Origin: Bin87 sp965221295
Lineage (GTDB): Bacteria; Chloroflexota; Dehalococcoidia; Lucifugimonadales; UBA3495
Length of the DNA: 64,000 bases
Assembly (NCBI GenBank): GCA_965221295.1
Contig: OZ244879.1
Location: 1,860,001-1,924,000 of the forward strand
Reading direction: 5' to 3'
Shown here: piece by piece, positions 1 to 9,700 of the stretch
Layout: each line of letters starts with the position of its first letter
How positions within the stretch are numbered: position 1 is the stretch's first letter
Notes under the pieces: model-generated
The model's input: only the letters and a program-made list of their open reading frames with translations
What the model was told of the DNA's origin: nothing
Databases searched by the model: none
Program-made: the position numbers and the translations under genes

Positions 1-1281
1 TTCTGGATGACCACCAACGCCCCCTACGGCTACCAACGGGTTTACGTCCAGGACGGCGCCAAGAAGCGACCCCGCTTGGCCTTGAATCCCCCGCACGACG
101 CCGTGGTCCGCCGCATCTTCGATCTCACCCTCCAGGGCAAGACATCCCTGGACATCCTGAAGACCCTCAACGGCGAGGGCATTCCCTCGCCCATGGGAAA
201 GCAGTGGCGCAAGACCACTGTCCACAAGGTGTTGGGAAACGAAGCCTACACTGGAACACTGGTCTGGGGCGAAAACGCCAAGGACAACGCCCCGCCGGTG
301 CGGGTGGAGAACGCCTTCCCCGCCATCGTGACGCAGGGAGAGTTTGCCCGGGTCCGCAGACTATTGGAGTCCCGCGCCCCCAAGGTAACCCACCCCCGTC
401 GGGCCGCCAGTCCCTACTTGCTGAGCGGGCTGGCCAAGTGCGAGACCTGCGGCAAGGCCCTGACCGCCGCCGAAGCCAAGAGCGGCAAGTACACCTACTA
501 CGTCTGCCAGTCCATGCTCAAGCTGGGCAAGGATGCCTGCAACTGTCCCCGTCTCAACGCAAAAGACTTTGAGCAGCTCATCATCTCTACCCTCCGGGAA
601 CACATCCTCACCGAGTCCAACATCCGGGATTTGGTCAAGATGTTGGATGAGGAGATGGACGGGGTGGCCAGGGATCAGCGGGACCGGCTGGAGACGGTGG
701 AGGCGGAACTGGCCGAGGTTCGGCGGAAGATGGACCGCATCTGGTATTTCGTGGAGAACACCGAACTGGACATGGCCGACGCCTCAGAGCGCATCCTAGA
801 ACACCGCCACCGGCGGGAGCACCTAGAAGCGGCCGCCGAGGAAGCCAGGGCGGTGCTGGCGGAACGGAGGCAGTTGCTGGACAGCGCCGACGTTATCGCC
901 GCTTTCGCCACCGAGATGGGGGAGTTCCTGCGAACCAGCGAGATCACCGAGACGCGGGCCTTCATCCGGTCCTTCGTGAAGGAGGTGACAGTGGTTGCCG
1001 GCAAAGCCACCATAATCTACACAATCCCCACCCCGAAAGACAGCCCCATCAGGGGAGCAGACATGGCGGAAGTGGCTTTGAATGGCGGTTTTCGCAGTAC
1101 AATACATGGTGGTGGAGCTGGCGGGAATCGAACCCGCTACCTCTTCAATGCCATTGAAGCGCTCTCCCAAATGAGCTACAGCCCCACTGACGTCGCTTCG
1201 CCTCAGGCCATCCGCGACTGCGCTATTCTAGCAAACCTGTGGCAATCCACGCAACCTAGTGTACTCATTCAGTGCGTATGA
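1..1281 (+). CDS. Large serine recombinase, C-terminal part (5' end outside window)
   Basis: Site-specific DNA recombinase of the large serine family. The N-terminal resolvase catalytic domain lies to the left of the window: the frame is open to base 1 and the first visible residues (APYGYQRV) are the usual linker into the Recombinase domain. Counting from the Met at base 7, the Recombinase domain spans about 5-120 (including GEGIPSPMGKQW and NEAYTGTLVWG). A zinc ribbon follows with Cys145, Cys148, Cys167 and Cys178 or 180, then a charged coiled-coil-prone stretch at about 215-300. The last ~60 residues are odd: they are the antisense reading of a tRNA-Ala gene and its promoter. The native C terminus was probably lost or replaced when the element integrated. 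Function in mobilising an element is known for the family; activity here is unproven. Confidence 0.9.
   Translation, partial: FWMTTNAPYGYQRVYVQDGAKKRPRLALNPPHDAVVRRIFDLTLQGKTSLDILKTLNGEGIPSPMGKQWRKTTVHKVLGNEAYTGTLVWGENAKDNAPPVRVENAFPAIVTQGEFARVRRLLESRAPKVTHPRRAASPYLLSGLAKCETCGKALTAAEAKSGKYTYYVCQSMLKLGKDACNCPRLNAKDFEQLIISTLREHILTESNIRDLVKMLDEEMDGVARDQRDRLETVEAELAEVRRKMDRIWYFVENTELDMADASERILEHRHRREHLEAAAEEARAVLAERRQLLDSADVIAAFATEMGEFLRTSEITETRAFIRSFVKEVTVVAGKATIIYTIPTPKDSPIRGADMAEVALNGGFRSTIHGGGAGGNRTRYLFNAIEALSQMSYSPTDVASPQAIRDCAILANLWQSTQPSVLIQCV
1110..1185 (-). tRNA. tRNA-Ala (anticodon GGC)
   Basis: The reverse complement folds into a complete cloverleaf. The acceptor stem is GGGGCTG paired with CAGCTCC (one G-U). 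The D arm is GCTC/GAGC, and the anticodon stem CTTCA/TGAAG encloses the loop ATGGCAT with anticodon GGC. The T arm is GCGGG-TTCGATT-CCCGC. Discriminator A and an encoded CCA end the gene at 1110-1113. The 3' end faces the recombinase gene, the usual position for an element that uses a tRNA 3' end as its attachment site. Confidence 0.96.
1225..1254 (-). promoter_or_regulatory. Probable promoter of the tRNA-Ala gene
   Basis: Read on the minus strand: TTGCGT (1254-1249), an 18-bp spacer, then TAGAAT (1230-1225), five of six matches to the sigma-70 -10 box. Transcription would begin near 1218, about 33 nt before the tRNA 5' end. It lies inside the antisense end of the recombinase frame. Confidence 0.6.
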
Positions 1282-2627
1282 GGAGGACGGGCGCATCGGA
1301 GGTGGCAGGCCGCAAGATAACCGGCCGAGATGGATCCGTCCCGCGCCTGAAGGCCAGAGATGGTATGGCGCACAGGATCTGAGCGGTGCACGGATCGGTT
1401 CTGGAATCCCAAAGTATGGTCGCCATCATGCGTTTGATGGAACCCCTAGGCGTCTGGGCGCTGGGCCGGCGCCACTGACCTTGGAGCGCCGACCAACGAG
1501 GCGCAAGAACGGAGAGTTGATACTCCGTTTCTGGCAATCAGTTTGGGAATCCGCTTGGAACGTGCTGACATCGTTCATACGAACTGCCCTGATTGCGAAA
1601 CGCGCTCGCTTTTCCAGCATGTTGGAGAACTTTGTGGTCAAGGCTGTGGAAGCCCGGATGCGCACAGAGCGGGTATCCCAGCGGGACTTCACGTCTCTGG
1701 CGGTGTACTCATTTGGATCCGCTGGGTCGGGGCCGCGAGTCCAGCTAGTCGATTTGCGTGATGACTACCATGGCGCCAACGCCCGATACCCCCGAGGCTT
1801 GCACACCCTGTAGGCCCGTAGTCGGTGGTCGGCGCTGTCGTTGAGCGGGCTTTCCCGGACCCGACCCAGGGTTGATCGCGCCTCGGGACTTGAACTACGA
1901 CAAATGCGGCCCTCCATGGCGGTGGACGCCATACAGCACAGGCGACGCAACGACGCTGCTCGCTTGCCCTTCCCTCAGCGAAGGTACGTCACTCCCCATC
2001 CACCAGTGCAATTGGCGTTAGCTCAGGTTGTCCCGCGTCAACTACACTTGCCGGAGCGTCGTCGATCGGTTGGCCGGTGCACCTACGTGACGGCCGCCTC
2101 GCTGTGTTGTTGTTCCTGCGCTGCGTCAGTCCGGTAGCTGGAGACCTCAAACGGCAGGATGACAGAGTGAAGCGCCACCAGGTCGATGGCGTCGGCCGTG
2201 GCCGTGACCATTCGGTTGGCGACGATGCGTCCCCACTGGGTAGCGACCAACAATTTCGTCGCCCACGAAACGGCTCGCGAAGCCCTGTGCAACGGCGCCA
2301 ACGGAGACTACTGGACTTGGCCCTGGAGGATAGACACAAACCGACCAAACGTGGGACTTCAGCGAATACGCCTGCAGCAATGCGCACGGTGTACGTGTAC
2401 AGAATCGGGGGATGTGGACCTCGCAAAAGTGTCGAACAGTATCGACCTGTCCGGCGAACACTGCAGCCTATGCATCCGCCACGACGACATCTCTAGGTGC
2501 AACGGCATTACGCGCCAGGATCCAAGTTCCATGCCAATGTGCCCTGGAACAAAACCCGCACCCTCCCCGGCGCCCTCGGCAAACCCCTGCGACCACGCCC
2601 TTGGCGACGCCAGGACCCACGCCCACT

Positions 2628-2870
2628 TCAGAACCCACCGGCGCTGCGACACCCATAGATCCGCCGGCCCAACATTCCGGCTTCCGTGCTGAGCCAGTGG
2701 GTAGCGGCCCCTGGAAGTATGCGGGCCATTCCGTTGGCGACTACTTCCAGTACGAGGCTTTCGACCAGTCCCAGCGGGGCGTTCCTCACTTTGCCAACCA
2801 GCGACGCCAGCCAAAATACTCCTGTAGTCAAAGCGACGCCAACGCCGCTGCCAAGAATATGCAATTTCAT
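2628..2870 (-). CDS. Possible small membrane peptide, 80 aa
   Basis: The only credible small reading frame in a gene-poor region. AGGAGG lies about 4 nt upstream of the ATG. The N-terminal 25 residues (ILGSGVGVALTTGVFWLASLVG) are hydrophobic enough for a membrane segment, and a second mildly hydrophobic stretch follows at about residues 33-55. The C-terminal third looks like non-coding read-through (Arg, Cys, Gly-rich). I recognise no family. It may be the broken front end of a longer secreted or membrane protein. Confidence 0.3.
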   Translation of the reverse strand: MKLHILGSGVGVALTTGVFWLASLVGKVRNAPLGLVESLVLEVVANGMARILPGAATHWLSTEAGMLGRRIYGCRSAGGF

Positions 2871-3302
2871 CGCCCCTCCTACTGTTGATCGCGGCGCAAT
2901 CTTTCGGTGAAGCGCGTCGATTGTATCACGCGCATAGCCTTTGGGAAGCCATGCCCTGCCGCCGCCAGGGGCAGCCGCGCCCTACCTGTGGAAGGATTGA
3001 GCGGCCTATCCTTGCCTGATGCCTCGCGCCAACCGCCGGTGCCGGCTTTAGCTGACCTCCAAAACGCCAGTGTTGCGGCATACTGGCGAACTGGGATGGG
3101 TCGCAGCTAGACCAAAATGGACGCACTCGTCGCTCCATCGCCAACTCCAACCCCACCCTCTGGTATTGATTGGCGCCAACTTGCAATAACCCCCCAATGC
3201 CTGTTCACTTATCCCGTTACGCAAGCCTATGGTGAATTTGTCGATGTAATGAATGCCCTGATTCATGCGGCCCACGCAAACCCCATCGCGAAGGTTCTCG
3301 AT

Positions 3303-3363
3303 TTTGTCCATCGTCTTTGTCCATCGTCTTTGTCCATCGTCTTTGTCCATCGTCTTTGTCCAT
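3303..3363. repeat. 13-bp tandem repeat, about 4.7 copies
   Basis: The unit TTTGTCCATCGTC is repeated perfectly four times from 3303 to 3354 and followed by a 9-base partial copy. Read on the other strand the unit is GACGATGGACAAA. It lies in non-coding DNA about 390 bp upstream of the giant GLUG gene. Confidence 0.95.
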
Positions 3364-3669
3364 GGTAGGAGTTTGCATGATCCCGAGGCTTGACGATTTT
3401 GAGCCTTGGAGCCCAGGGTTCGTTCCAGTTGACGGGACAGTGGCGCAGCTCTTGCTGTAACTCAGCTTTCCATAACCGACGGATTCATGGAGGCGCGCTG
3501 GCGCCGGTTTCCAAAATTGGCCCAGATGACCCGAGGTTGATGCCCGATGGATTTGCCAGCCGGCAGGGTGGTTTCGCGTCGAGATCAGCAACCCAACCGG
3601 TCATCACTGAACTGGGACAATCCGCCTCAGCATCTCCCGCCGCACGTTTTCGATGACGTCCCTACCGGA

Positions 3670-3698
3670 TTGCGGAAACTCGGCGCCTACGATAGTAT
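3670..3698 (+). promoter_or_regulatory. Promoter of the first giant GLUG gene
   Basis: TTGCGG (3670-3675), a 17-bp spacer, TAGTAT (3693-3698). The same -35 and -10 sequences with the same spacing, and a similar spacer ending (CCTxCGA), occur upstream of the other giant GLUG gene at 38898-38926, which supports both assignments. The 5' leader would be about 50 nt, with GGAG 8 nt before the ATG at 3756. Confidence 0.7.
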
Positions 3699-3755
3699 CC
3701 CCGTCGACGGGCGCCGCCCGCTCAAATATTTGGACACGCTAGTGGAGCCAACGTC

Positions 3756-6700
3756 ATGACCAATATCCGCCGCTGCCTCGCAATCTGGGTTGGCATGTTC
3801 GCTCTGTTGACCGTCGTCGCCGGCGCGGTATGGGTTGGCGACGTGGCCGGGCAGGGCAACGCCATCGACTACGACGCCGACGACGACGGCTTGATCGAAG
3901 TGTCCAACTTGGCCCAGCTCAACGCCATTCGCTGGGATCTCGACGGCGACGGCTCGGTGGACGAATCGGCCGACAGCGCCGGTTACACCTCCGCCTTCCC
4001 CAACGCGGCCAGCGGCATGGGTTGTCCCAGCGACGGCTGCGACGGCTACGAGCTGAACGCTGACCTCGACTTCGACACCAACGAGGACGGCCGGACCGAC
4101 ATCACCGGCGACACCTACTGGAACAATGGCAAGGGATGGAACCCCATCGGCGTGAAATTCTCCGCGATTTTCGACGGCAACACTCGCGGCATCGCGAATC
4201 TCTACATCAAGGACGACCAGACCAGCGAAACCGCCACCGCCGCCGGATACACCCGCCACGGCCTGTTTGCGAAGATCGACTACGAGGGCGAGGTTCGCAA
4301 CGTCGTGCTCACCGGCGTCGCGATCGCCGTGGGCAGTTCCCAAGACAACGACCCCAACGTCACCCGTGCTTATGCGGGCGCGCTGGCTGGCAGAAACGAT
4401 GGTAGTATAGTAAACGCGCGCTCCTCCGGCGCCGTTACCATCGCGGGCGACCAAGACAACGCCGGTGGATTGGTGGGCGAGAACTACGGCAGCATCAGCG
4501 CCAGCCGCAGCGACGCCACTGTTACCGGTACTTCCACCGACCAGACCGTCCAAGGCGGGTTGGTCGGTTTCAACGAGACCGGCAACGTCACTGGGAGCTA
4601 CGCCACCGGCGACGTGACCGGGTCGGGTATGCACTCTCTGGTCGGCGGACTGGTGGGCGATAACACCGGAACCATCTCCCGCAGCTTCGCCACCGGTTCG
4701 GCGACGACAGTGGGCGACGACGCCAGATTCTCTAGGGTGGGCGGATTGGTCGGCAGCAGCTCCGGCGAAATCACTCAGGCTTACGCCACCGGAGCAGTAA
4801 ACGTGTCATCCAACAACTCCCACGGCGGGGGCCTGGTGGGCGAGAACTCCGGCTCCATTTCCATCGCCTACGCCACCGGCGACGTTACGGAGACACAGAA
4901 CGATACCAGCAACCGGGTCGCAGGATTCGTGGCCACCAACAGCGGGTCCATCTCCGACGCCTACTCCACCGGCAATGTGACGCTGAAGTTGGATGGGCAG
5001 CCCTCCGCTGGATTCGTGGCCTACCACTCAGGGAGCATCACCAACAGCTACTCCACAGGTTCCGTCAAGCGCGAATTCCAAATAAGCGACCCGGCCAATG
5101 TCGGCGGATTCGTGGCAACCGCCACTGCATCTGCCACCGTTACCGCCAGCTACTGGGACACCACGAAGTCCGAGTTGACGGTGAGCGCCGCCGGTACGGG
5201 CAAGACCACCACTGAATTGCAATCACCCACGTCGGCCACGGGCATCTATGCGGCGTGGAACGCCCAGATCTGGAACTTCGGGATCAGTTCGGTGTATCCC
5301 AACATCGACCTGCGCGGACCGGACCATGACGCCGACGATGACGGTCTCATCGATGTGTCCACCCTGGCCCAACTGAACGCCATCCGCTTGGACCCCGACG
5401 GCGACGGCAACGGGGCGGAGGGATACCGCGCGGTGTTCTCCGGCTTCCCACTGGACCTGCTGTGCCCCAACAGCGAATGCAAGGGGTACGAACTGACCGC
5501 GGACATCGACCTAACCGAAACCGCGGATGATCGGTGGGAGCGGGGCGTTGGCTGGCAGCCCATCGGCACGCGGGCGAGGCCCTTCGACGCCACGTTCCAA
5601 GGCAACGGGCATACCATCACCGGCCTGAACATCAGCATCACCACCAGGTCGGCCCTGAACGCTGGGTTGTTCGGCACAACCGGAGGCGACTCCGACATCA
5701 AGAACGTCAACCTGAGCGACCCCAACGTGTACGTCTACGGGACCAACGAACACGGTCATTACGGCAACGCCGGGGCTTTGGTGGGCTTCAACCACGGCGA
5801 CATCTCCCAGTCTTCGGCCATCGGCGGCACGATAACCGGCAGCGAGACCGCCGGCGGACTGGTGGGCCGGAACCGGGGCGACGTCACACGGTCCTACTCC
5901 GCTGGCGTGGTCCACAGCGCCAAGGCGGCCGGCGGACTGGCTGGCAAGAACTACGGCGCCATCGTAGAGTCGTATAGCTTTGGGTCCGCCATCTGCACTG
6001 GCGGAACGTGGTACTCCGGCGGGCTGGTGGCGCGCAACTTCGGCTCCATCAAGGACAGCTACACCGGAACCGTGCCACGCGGGTGTCGCGAAGGGCATCT
6101 GGTATCCCAAGCGGACGGAACCACACAAGACAGCTACTGGTTCCGACACAGCTCGGCCATTCCCCAGACCGACGCCAATACCCAGGGCACTGGGCTGCTT
6201 CAGGGACAGATAAGCGTTGTCGCTACACCCAACTGGAACGAACACGATACCGTTTGGGACCTGATGACGATAGGCGCCCTACCAGCTCTGGTGGTCGATC
6301 AGAACGGCGATGGCAATGCCACGCTGGCGGAGTTTGGCAACCAGCGGAATTACGACCACGACGCGGACGGCGACGGACTGCTGGAAGTTACTAATTTGGC
6401 GCAGCTCAACGCCATCCGTTGGGATCTGGATGGCGACGGCGAAAACGCGGACCCCGACGGGCTTCGGCAACTCCGCCAGCAGTTCTGGCTAAACTCCACC
6501 TCGGGCTTCACTCGCATGGGATGCCCCAGCGAGGGGTGCACTGGCTATGAATTGGCCGCCGACCTGGACTTCGATACCAACGGCGATGGTCAGATGAACG
6601 CCAACGACGCCTACTGGGACGGCGGGTCCGGGTGGGCGCCCATCGGCGACGCCAGCGACCCCTACGTGGCCGATTTCGAGGGCAACGGGCGCGCCATACG

Positions 6701-9700
6701 CCATCTCTACGTCCGGCTCGCCTTGGGCGGCGACCACGACGGAGCGTTGGTGGGATTGTTCGGCCAGATCAGCGGTGGCTCTGTCCAGAACGTGGCCCTG
6801 CTGGACGTGGACGTATCCGGTAACAACGACTCCGGCGCCATCGTCGGAACCCTCGTCCGCGGCAGCATCCGCAACAGCTACTCCACCGGAACGGTGGTCA
6901 CCACCGGGGAAAACGGCGAGGCCGGCGGCCTGGCGGGACGGGTGGACGGCAAGCCATCCGACGCCGACAGCATCGCCGACAGCTACTCGCTAGCCACCGT
7001 GAACGCCTCCAACGACACCGCCTACGCCGGCGGGCTGGTTGGCAGCTTGGGCGAGTCTGGCGGCGCACCCGCCAGCGTTCGCAACAGCTTCGCCGCCGGT
7101 CCGGTTCAGGCCAGCGTGTCCACGAGGGCCGGCGGGCTGGTGGGCAAGGTCGCCTCCAACCTGACCACCGCCACCGCCAGCTACTGGGACACCGAATCCA
7201 GCGGCCAATCTGCCAGCGCGGCCGGCGCCGGCAAGACCACCGCCGAGCTGCAGGGCCCCACCAACAATACCGGCATCTTCGCCGATTGGAGCTTGGCCAG
7301 GTGGGACTTTGACGGAACGCTACAATACCCGGCCTTGAAGTACGACACCGACGGCGACGGCAAGGCCACCTCCGGCGAATTCGGCGACCAACGGATTGAT
7401 TACGACGCCGATGACGACGGCTTGATAGAAGTCGCCTCGCTCGATCAACTCAACGCGATGCGCTGGGACCTGAACGGCGACGGCGCCGTTGACGCCCCCG
7501 CCGTTGAATCGCATTACCTGGCGGCCTTCCCCGAACGGGAAGAGCGAATGGGCTGCCCGTCCAGCGGCTGCGTCGGCTATGAGCTGACGACGGGCCTGGA
7601 CTTCGACACCAACGACAACGGCCGGGCCGATTCCGGCGACGCCCACTGGAACGGCGGCGCCGGTTGGTCGCCCATTGGCAGCTACTCCGGCGTCTTGGAT
7701 GGCAACGGCCACGCGATCGCCAACCTCTATATCAACCGCGCGGAGCGAGGACGCAGCGGCCTGTTCAGCCGGCTGACCGACGGCGCCGTGGCGCGCAACC
7801 TGGCCTTGCTCGACGTGAACATCACGTCCAACGGGGACGCGGGCGCCTTCGCTGGGCTGACCACCCGCGCCGCCATCAGCAACAGCTACGCCACTGGAAC
7901 GGTGTTAGTCCGTAGCAACAACGACTCCGTGGGCGGCTTCGTGGGCGAAGCCAGCGGCCACCCCAGCGGCCATGACACCATACGGGACAGCTATTCCCTG
8001 GTGAGGGTGGCAGCGACTGGATACAAAACCAGGATCGGCGGGCTGGTGGGTTCAATGCATGTGAACCAGTCCAGCCACACCCGCATAGTCAATAGTTTCG
8101 CCGCTGGCGCGGTGCAGGCTCATGACCCAACGTGGGCTGGCGGTCTGGTGGGGAAGGCGGGAATACCCGAGTCCCGCATCACCCGCAGCTACTGGGACAC
8201 CCAGGCCACCGGCTGGACGACCAGTTCCGACGACGGCGACGGCAACGCTGATGACGGCGTGGGCAAGAGCAGGCAGGAGTTGCAATCGCCCACATCGGCC
8301 ACCGGAATCTACGCCAACTGGAACTCGGCGGCGTGGGACTTCGGATCGGCGACGCAGTACCCGGCGCTGAAGTTCGACACCAACGGCGACGGCGTTGCGA
8401 CGGTAGCCGAGTTTGGCAGCCAGCCCCGCACGGCGAAGGATTTCGTCGCCGACATAGATCTCGACGACGACGGATTGATCGAGGTCTCAACGCTGGGGCA
8501 GTTGAACGCCATCCGCTGGGACCCTGAGGGCGACGGGAGTTCCGCTTCCAATAAGGAAGGGGATTACCGTCAAGCCTTCGCCGCCTGGAACAACGGGGCG
8601 GCGGTGGCCTGCGTGGGGGCGTCCTGCGTTGGCTACGAGCTGACCGCCGACCTGAACTTCGACACCAACGACAACGGCCGGGCCGACTCCGGCGACGCCT
8701 ACTGGAACGGCGGCGCAGGCTGGGATCCCATCGGCGGCTACTCCGGCATCCTGGACGGCAGCGGCCACGCCATCAAGAACCTGCACATCAACCGGCAGGG
8801 CAGCGATGCCGCCGGCCTCTTCGGCCAGCTGACCAACGAAGCCGAGGTCCGCAACTTGGGCCTGACCGACGTGGACATCACGTCCGGCGGAGACGCGGGC
8901 GCCTTCGCGGGACGCCTGACCGACGCCGGCATCATCCGCAGCTACGCCACCGGCACGGTTACCGGCCACGGCGACGACGCCTCCGTCGGCGGTCTGGTGG
9001 GCAAGGCCAGCGGCCACGCCAGCAGGAAGGGCGCCATCCGGGACAGCTACTCGCTGGTGGCGGTAACCGTCTCGGGAGACGATACCACCGCCGGCGGGTT
9101 GGCAGGAACGCTGAGCGCCAGCGACAACAGCGAGCCGTGGATCGTGCACAGCTTCGCCGCTGGGCCGATACAGGCGGTGGAACCCGACCTGGCCGGCGGA
9201 CTGGTGGGCGACGCGGAAACCGACTTCGCATGGGTCAGCCACAGCTATTGGGACCGCGAGACCACGGGCTGGGACACCAGCGCCGTGGGCGGCAGGGAGA
9301 CTCAGGACCGCCTGCAGGCGCCCAAGACGACACGCAATATCTTCGCCCGCTGGGGTTCGTCGATCTGGGACTTCGGCGACCACAGCCAGTATCCGGCGTT
9401 GAAGTACGACACCAACGGCGACAACGTGGCCACGGTTGCCGAGTTCGGCGACCAGACGCGCACAGCAACCATCCCCGCCATTGACCTGGACTGGGACAAC
9501 GACGGGCTGATCGAAATCAACGGAGCAAACAATGGCGAAATCAAGGCCAAACTGAACGCCATCCGCTGGGACTTGAACGGAGACGGAACCCCGTCCTCCA
9601 ACGCGGACGACTACTGGGACGCCTTCGCTGGTGGATCATCCTCCAACATGCCCTGCGTGGGCGTACCCTGCCGAGGCTACGAGCTGGCGGGCGATGTTAA

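Larger units (their letters stand above)
1282..3669. other. Gene-poor stretch of about 2.4 kb
   Basis: I find no recognisable protein or RNA gene in this stretch. Open frames are short, overlap on both strands and read as low-complexity Arg/Pro/Thr-rich peptides. The only frame with a good ribosome-binding site is the small one at 2628-2870 on the minus strand, and the only other structure is the 13-bp tandem repeat near 3303. The stretch lies between a presumed element junction and a giant surface-protein gene, so decayed mobile-element DNA is a reasonable guess, but nothing in it identifies a former gene. Confidence 0.55.

Noticed and set aside
1259..1813. 184-codon + strand frame after the recombinase
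   Set aside because: No RBS, no recognisable domain, Arg/Gly/Pro-rich composition, and overlapping frames of similar length on the other strand.
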